DNA from: an uncultured Clostridia bacterium
Lineage (GTDB): Bacteria > Bacillota > Clostridia > TANB77 > CAG-508
Assembly: GCA_934129745.1 (NCBI GenBank)
Contig: CAKOWZ010000022.1
Coordinates: 1 to 26,822, forward strand
DNA length: 26,822 bases
Direction: 5' to 3'
Part shown: piece by piece, positions 23,469 to 26,822 of the stretch
Layout of the letters: each line of letters begins with the position of its first letter
Position numbering within the stretch: position 1 is the first letter of the stretch
Program-made: the position numbers and the translations under genes
The notes under the pieces: generated by a model
Told to the model about the DNA's origin: nothing
What the model saw: the letters and a program-made list of their open reading frames with translations, nothing else
Databases searched by the model: none

Positions 23469-23660
23469 CTCCCTGCGTGGTACGTGTAGCTTGGAATTTT
23501 AGAACCAACAAACATTAAACGGGAGTCTGCCTTTGAATGTGGCGTGTATGCTTGCATTTATGTAAGAAACCCATGAGCACTCAACAAGACACCCACCTAC
23601 GAAAGTAGGTCCTTAAAATTTCACTGGAACTTACGGCTAATGTGGGGTTTTATTTTTTTA
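23469..23660 (+). ncRNA. ssrS: 6S RNA
   Basis: About 190 bases, non-coding, clearly more GC-rich than its flanks. The ends pair: CCCTGCGT near 23470 with ATGTGGGG near 23640 (8 bp with G-U pairs), followed by TTTTATTTTTTT, so the closing stem doubles as terminator. Internal landmarks recalled from Firmicute 6S RNAs are present: CCCTGCGTGGT, ACGTGTAGCTTGG, GAACCAACAAA, CGGGAGTCTGC, and a small tetraloop stem CCTAC-GAAA-GTAGG. 6S RNA binds sigma-A RNA polymerase, mimicking an open promoter, and down-regulates transcription in stationary phase. The identification rests on remembered pattern and length; another structured RNA is the alternative. Confidence 0.8.
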
Positions 23661-23666
23661 TGAAAA

Positions 23667-23699
23667 ATGATGTTGGGGTTATAAGTACTCCAACATTTA
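23667..23699. other. Hairpin downstream of 6S RNA
   Basis: ATGTTGGGGT and ACTCCAACAT pair over 10 bp (one G-U) around TATAAGT. Only a weak T-rich tail follows. It could be a back-up terminator. Confidence 0.4.
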
Positions 23700-23726
23700 T
23701 TGTATAATGGAAATTGTTTGAGTTAG

Positions 23727-23815
23727 TTTAGATATGTGTAAATGAAAATATTGGTTTAATTTAGATATATAAATAAAAATATTAACTTAGTCTAGATATG
23801 CACAAATTGAAAACT
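23727..23815 (+). repeat. Degenerate ~31-bp AT-rich tandem repeat
   Basis: Three imperfect copies of TTTAGATATnTnTAAATnAAAATATT start at about 23727, 23759 and 23789. There is no coding frame. The rest of the spacer to 23890 is A-rich and otherwise featureless. Confidence 0.5.
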
Positions 23816-23890
23816 TTGTTCTAAAATAAATATGTAGATAATAAAAAAGAATAAAAATAATAAAAAGAGAAAGAGGAGTAAATATAAATA

Positions 23891-24734
23891 ATGAATATAA
23901 ATGATTTATTAATATATGGCAGAAAATATTTATTAGATTCTCGGAATAGAAGAGGTTCCTTTAAAAGTTAGACTATTGCTAGAGTCTATTTTGAAAATGA
24001 ATAAATTTGAGCTTGTGATTAATCATTCACAAGATGTTCCAAATGATAAAATAGAAGAATTTAAAAATGGATTGGAAAAAATCAAAAAAAATACTCCAAT
24101 TCAATATATAACAAATCATCAAGAATTTATGAAACTTGATTTTTATGTTGATGAAAATGTTTTAATACCACAACCAGATACTGAAATTTTGGTTGAACAG
24201 GTTATTAATTATTGCAAATCAATTAATAAAAATAAAATTAAAATTCTAGATTTATGTACAGGAAGTGGTTGTATTGCAATTTCTCTTGCTAAATATGTTG
24301 AAAATAGTGAAATTACTGCAATAGACATAAGTATGAAAGCTATTCAAATTGCTAAATTAAATGCTGAGAAAAATTTGGTACATAAAAAAATTAATTTTAT
24401 TGAATCAAATATGTTTGAAAATATTTTAGAAACTGATTTTGATATTATTGTTTCAAATCCACCATATATTGAAACAAATGTAATAAAAAACTTAAGTGAA
24501 GAGGTAAAAAAAGAGCCTGAAATTGCTTTAGATGGAGGAAGTGATGGATTAGATTTTTATAAAATTATTATTGATAATTATGATAAATTTATAAAAAAAG
24601 ATGGTAAATTGTTTGTTGAAATTGGTTATAATCAAAAAGATAAGTTATTTAATTTGATTAATCAAAAAAATAAAAATTTAAAACCTATTTGTATAAAGGA
24701 TTTTGGTGGAAATGATAGGGTTATTAGTTGTTAA
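23891..24734 (+). CDS. prmC: Release-factor glutamine methyltransferase PrmC, apparent +1 frameshift
   Basis: PrmC methylates the Gln of the GGQ motif in RF1/RF2. The body, open from 23937, carries the SAM-binding LDLCTGSGCIAISLA, the catalytic SNPPYIE, and the family C-terminus. The usual N-terminal helical segment is found in another frame: ATG 23891 gives MNINDLLIYGRKYLLDS and stops soon after at 23969. Reading on by skipping one base at TCT-C-GGA (23939-23945) yields ...LLDS-GIEEVPLKVRLLLESIL, exactly the expected PrmC N-terminus, and a total of about 280 aa, the family length. The slip site is a CGG codon, rare here. Without the shift, translation would have to start at TTG 23976 and lose about 30 residues. 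This may be a real mutation, a sequencing or assembly error, or programmed frameshifting. The ribosome binding site GAGGAG is somewhat far (12 bases) from the ATG. Confidence 0.85.
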
Positions 24735-24770
24735 AAAAAGGGCATTTTCGAATTTCGAAAATGCCTAAAA
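24733..24770. terminator. Terminator between prmC and the RelA/SpoT gene
   Basis: A perfect 12-bp stem GGCATTTTCGAA / TTCGAAAATGCC at 24741-24765 with a one-base centre. On the minus strand it is followed by a run of T (24733-24739), so it best fits the minus-strand gene; it may also act on prmC. Confidence 0.85.
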
Positions 24771-24775
24771 TCATA

Positions 24776-25645
24776 TTAATAAATTTTTTGTCTTCTATAG
24801 ACAAGTAGTCCATTTTGAAGCCCAACAGAGTCTACAATTGTGTTATTTGGAGTAATTCCATGACCTAAAATGTGAACTAATTCTGGATTGATAATATACT
24901 CTCCATTATATTTTTTCTTTTTGTAATTCAAATGAGAAGCTGTGCCGTTTTCTGCATTTAAATGCATTGCAAAGGTTCGGATTTGAATTTCAAAACATTC
25001 GCCACTTTGTAAGCGGAATGTCATGTGTAAAGATTGATATCCATTTTGCTTTGGATTAAAAATATAATCTTTAATACCATAAGAATATTCACTGTTGATA
25101 GATGATTTTTTTGGAATGTAAATTTTTGGAATATTGTTTTGGTTTTTGATAACATCAACCTCAGGTTCTGCCTCACATAAAATTAAATTGTTTTTTGTTG
25201 TGTTAAAAGAGATTATGGAATTTGCAATCATATAACACAATTCAATTAATTTTTGTGGGGAATAGTTGTTCATAATGATTATTCTTAAACCAATTGTATC
25301 TCTTATTAAATCAAGAGATTTGCCAGTATTGATATTTTTTACTATTTTTTTATCCATACTGATAACTGATTTGATTCTCCCATCAATTGTAAAATACAGT
25401 TCAGGGTAATTCCTTAATATAAGGGAATATAAAGAATCAACGTTTTTTCGGATTTTTGCGTAGTATTTTGCATTTGTTATTTCCTTCCGATACTGATGTA
25501 TACGGTTAGAGTGCATTAAATGCGCAAATGTTTGTGACTCTTTTAAAAGGCTTTCATATCTTTCTAACAATAATGGTATTGTTAGTGTTTTGGGGTCATA
25601 TAATGCTTGCGTGAATAAATTAAATGTTGAGTAATCTTTTGCCAT
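24776..25645 (-). CDS. RelA/SpoT synthetase-domain protein (no HD domain)
   Basis: A 289-aa protein with the (p)ppGpp synthetase fold. The motif DLIRDTIGLRIII is the first core strand with its acidic residues, KDYIFNPKQNGYQSLH is the signature substrate loop (usual KDYIxxPKxNGYRSLH/QSLH), and FEIQIRTFAMHLNAENGTASH matches the EVQIRT...MH..AE.G.A.H block of long Rel enzymes. The N-terminal ~100 residues are helical and carry no HD hydrolase motif, so it is a stand-alone synthetase, as in small alarmone synthetases, but longer than typical RelP/RelQ (about 200-230). ATG 25645 follows AAAGGGAG. The protein lacks TGS and ACT domains. It probably makes alarmone from GTP/GDP and ATP under stress; a pyrophosphokinase toxin acting on another nucleotide or tRNA is the alternative. 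It is monocistronic. Confidence 0.85.
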   Translation of the reverse strand: MAKDYSTFNLFTQALYDPKTLTIPLLLERYESLLKESQTFAHLMHSNRIHQYRKEITNAKYYAKIRKNVDSLYSLILRNYPELYFTIDGRIKSVISMDKKIVKNINTGKSLDLIRDTIGLRIIIMNNYSPQKLIELCYMIANSIISFNTTKNNLILCEAEPEVDVIKNQNNIPKIYIPKKSSINSEYSYGIKDYIFNPKQNGYQSLHMTFRLQSGECFEIQIRTFAMHLNAENGTASHLNYKKKKYNGEYIINPELVHILGHGITPNNTIVDSVGLQNGLLVYRRQKIY

Positions 25646-25697
25646 TAAAAACTCTCCCTTTTATGATTTTTATAAATTTTTGATAATGCCAGAATTT

Positions 25698-25727
25698 AGT
25701 ATACCATATGTTATGATGTTATGTCAA
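25698..25727 (-). promoter_or_regulatory. Promoter of the RelA/SpoT gene
   Basis: On the minus strand, TTGACA (25722-25727), an 18-bp spacer and TATACT (25698-25703), preceded by TGG (extended -10). It is back to back with the plus-strand promoter at 25745. Confidence 0.75.
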
Positions 25728-25744
25728 ATTATACCACGAAAATA

Positions 25745-25774
25745 TTGACAAAATCTGGGTTTTGGCTGTATAAT
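25745..25774 (+). promoter_or_regulatory. Promoter toward the repeat-protein gene
   Basis: TTGACA (25745-25750), an 18-bp spacer and TATAAT (25769-25774). The only intact plus-strand gene downstream starts at 26017, leaving a leader of about 240 bases. Confidence 0.75.
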
Positions 25775-25832
25775 ATAAACAATTGACATAAAAAGTAGCA
25801 ACAGCAATTTTGGATAAAGCTAGTAAAGTATA

Positions 25833-26001
25833 AATAATTATGATACAATAAAATATGTTGCTGAAAAGAGAAATACAAGTAGTGATTATTTTTGTTTATT
25901 TAAATTTGAATGTGATAATAATTAAATAACATTATGATAAAAATTTTTTAAATATGGCAAGTGAAGATATGAATTTGCTGGAAGAATTTTTTTATGATTA
26001 A
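25833..26001 (+). pseudogene. Possible gene remnants in the leader region
   Basis: Two short open stretches look protein-like but lack starts or ribosome binding sites: NNYDTIKYVAEKRNTSSDYF, then CLFKFECDNN-stop (25833-25925), and MASEDMNLLEEFFYD-stop in another frame (25954-26001). They may be the decayed remains of one gene, or chance. Apart from promoters nothing else is visible between 25646 and 26016. Confidence 0.25.
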
Positions 26002-26016
26002 GATAGAGGGGTTTGT

Positions 26017-26822
26017 ATGGGAAAAAAAGAAACAATAAATGAATTAATTGGTGATAGAGAATATTTAAAATGTGATCTGTTGTATGAAAGAAGTATAGAG
26101 GAAATAAGAAAAATATTAGAAATGCCAGAATGGAAAGATGAAAAGTTTAAAGGCTTGTTAACATCAAACATATGGCAAAGCAGTGCAACACAAGTAAAAC
26201 AGATATTAGAAATGCCAGAATGGGAAGACAAAAAGTTTAAAGGTTTATTGACATCGACCATATGGCAAAGCAATGCAACACAAGTAAAACAGATATTAGA
26301 AATGCCAGAATGGAAAGAGGAAAAGTTTGAAAGTTTGTTGACATCAAACATATGGCAAAGCAATGCAGAAGAAGTAAAACAAATATTGGAAATGCCAGAA
26401 TGGAAAGACGAAAAGTTTAAGGGCTTACTGACACCAAACATATGGAACAGCAATGTAACACAAGTAAAACAGATATTAGAAATGCCAGAATGGAAAGACG
26501 AAAAGTTTAAGGGCTTGCTGACACCAAACATATGGACAAGCAATGCAACAGAAGTAAAAAGAATATTAGAAATGCCAGAATGGAAAGACGAAAAGTTTAA
26601 AAGCTTGTTGACATCAACCATATGGAGCAGCAATGCAACAAAAGTAAAAAGAATATTAGAAATGCCAGAATGGAAAGACGAAAAGTTTAAAGGCTTGTTG
26701 ACATCAAACATATGGAGAAGCAATGCAGAAGAAGTAAAACAAATGTTGGAAATGGCAGAATGGAAAGACGAAAAGTTTGAAAGTTTATTGACATCAAACA
26801 TATGGAAAAGCAATGCAGAAGA
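26017..26822 (+). CDS. 30-residue tandem-repeat protein (partial, runs off right edge)
   Basis: The reading frame is open from ATG 26017 (5 bases after GAGGGG) to the window end, 268 codons without stop. A 25-residue cap (MGKKETINELIGDREYLKCD...) is followed by eight units of exactly 30 residues. Each unit reads about V-K-x-I-L-E-M-P-E-W, then K-D-E-K-F-K-G-L-L-T, then S-N-I-W-x-S-N-A-x-x, which would form two helices, so an alpha-solenoid is likely. The residue after Ile-Trp is Q,Q,Q,N,T,S,R,K in repeats 1-8, while its neighbours are almost invariant. No signal peptide, membrane helix or enzymatic motif is visible. The repeat resembles in size, not in sequence, helical nucleic-acid- or protein-binding repeats (TALE, mTERF, PPR). 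I do not recognise a family; a modular binding role is inferred. The antisense open frame over the same DNA is a by-product of the repeats. Confidence 0.85.
   Translation, partial: MGKKETINELIGDREYLKCDLLYERSIEEIRKILEMPEWKDEKFKGLLTSNIWQSSATQVKQILEMPEWEDKKFKGLLTSTIWQSNATQVKQILEMPEWKEEKFESLLTSNIWQSNAEEVKQILEMPEWKDEKFKGLLTPNIWNSNVTQVKQILEMPEWKDEKFKGLLTPNIWTSNATEVKRILEMPEWKDEKFKSLLTSTIWSSNATKVKRILEMPEWKDEKFKGLLTSNIWRSNAEEVKQMLEMAEWKDEKFESLLTSNIWKSNAE
26092..26822 (+). repeat. 90-bp tandem repeat array
   Basis: The marker ATGCCAGAATGG recurs at 26122, 26212, 26302, 26392, 26482, 26572, 26662 and, as ATGGCAGAATGG, 26752: an exact 90-bp period over eight units, continuing beyond the window. Units differ by few bases, many of them non-synonymous and concentrated at fixed places. 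Confidence 0.95.

Noticed and set aside
23461..23660. Riboswitch, T-box or tmRNA in the prmC upstream region
   Set aside because: There is no T-box UGGN motif with antiterminator, no tmRNA tag frame, and no regulated gene close by; length, closing stem and internal landmarks fit 6S RNA better.
25998..26813. A 271-codon open frame on the minus strand over the repeat array
   Set aside because: It is the reverse reading of the 90-bp repeats. The plus strand has a ribosome binding site, promoter, AT-ending codons and an open frame to the window end, and is the better gene.
26092..26822. CRISPR-like array
   Set aside because: The 90-bp units are contiguous, coding in frame and have no separate unique spacers.

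Overview
The window is very AT-rich DNA that looks like a low-GC Bacillota (Firmicutes) chromosome, probably an uncultured clostridium-like or related commensal. The reasons are strong AAGGAGG-type ribosome binding sites, consensus sigma-A promoters (TTGACA/TTGAAA, 17-18 bp, TATAAT), the gene order rimP-nusA-ylxR-infB-rbfA-nrnA-truB, MutS2 and a Firmicute-type 6S RNA. TGA acts as a stop, so the genetic code appears standard. No rRNA, tRNA, CRISPR array or intact transposase was seen.

Layout. 1-117: possible 3' end of an unidentified gene. 233-4053: two tandem paralogous glutamine-dependent asparagine synthetases. 4129-7468: the main accessory island, two consecutive cassettes with the same plan: a sigma-A promoter, a short leader with a conserved His-containing mini-ORF, a ~100-aa helix-turn-helix (HTH)-like protein, a larger protein (N-terminal HTH-like segment, basic linker, repetitive acidic linker, coiled coil, conserved alpha/beta end), and an intrinsic terminator. 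I do not recognise these families. The first cassette has base and codon use unlike the chromosome around it. 7468-9918 (minus): mutS2, facing the island across a shared terminator and divergent from the next operon. 10039-18205: the translation/transcription operon rimP, nusA, ylxR, infB, rbfA, nrnA, truB. It is interrupted after nrnA by a palindromic element with 56-bp arms. 18298-19530: a HAD-like protein and a P-loop nucleoside/nucleotide kinase-like protein. 19713-23325: a surface or glycolipid cluster of a GT8 glycosyltransferase, a GT8-acyltransferase fusion and a second acyltransferase. 23408-23660: 6S RNA. 23891-24734: prmC, split by an apparent +1 frameshift. 24776-25645 (minus): a RelA/SpoT synthetase-domain protein. 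26017-26822: the 5' part of a gene with exact 90-bp (30-residue) repeats, running off the right edge.

How the genes work together. The central block serves ribosome assembly, initiation, transcription elongation and rRNA/tRNA maturation. prmC (release-factor methylation), 6S RNA (RNA polymerase control) and the alarmone synthetase add growth-state control nearby.

The two best candidates for something undescribed are the duplicated HTH/coiled-coil cassettes and the modular 30-residue repeat protein. In the latter, one position after an invariant Ile-Trp changes from repeat to repeat (Q,Q,Q,N,T,S,R,K) while most of the unit stays nearly constant.
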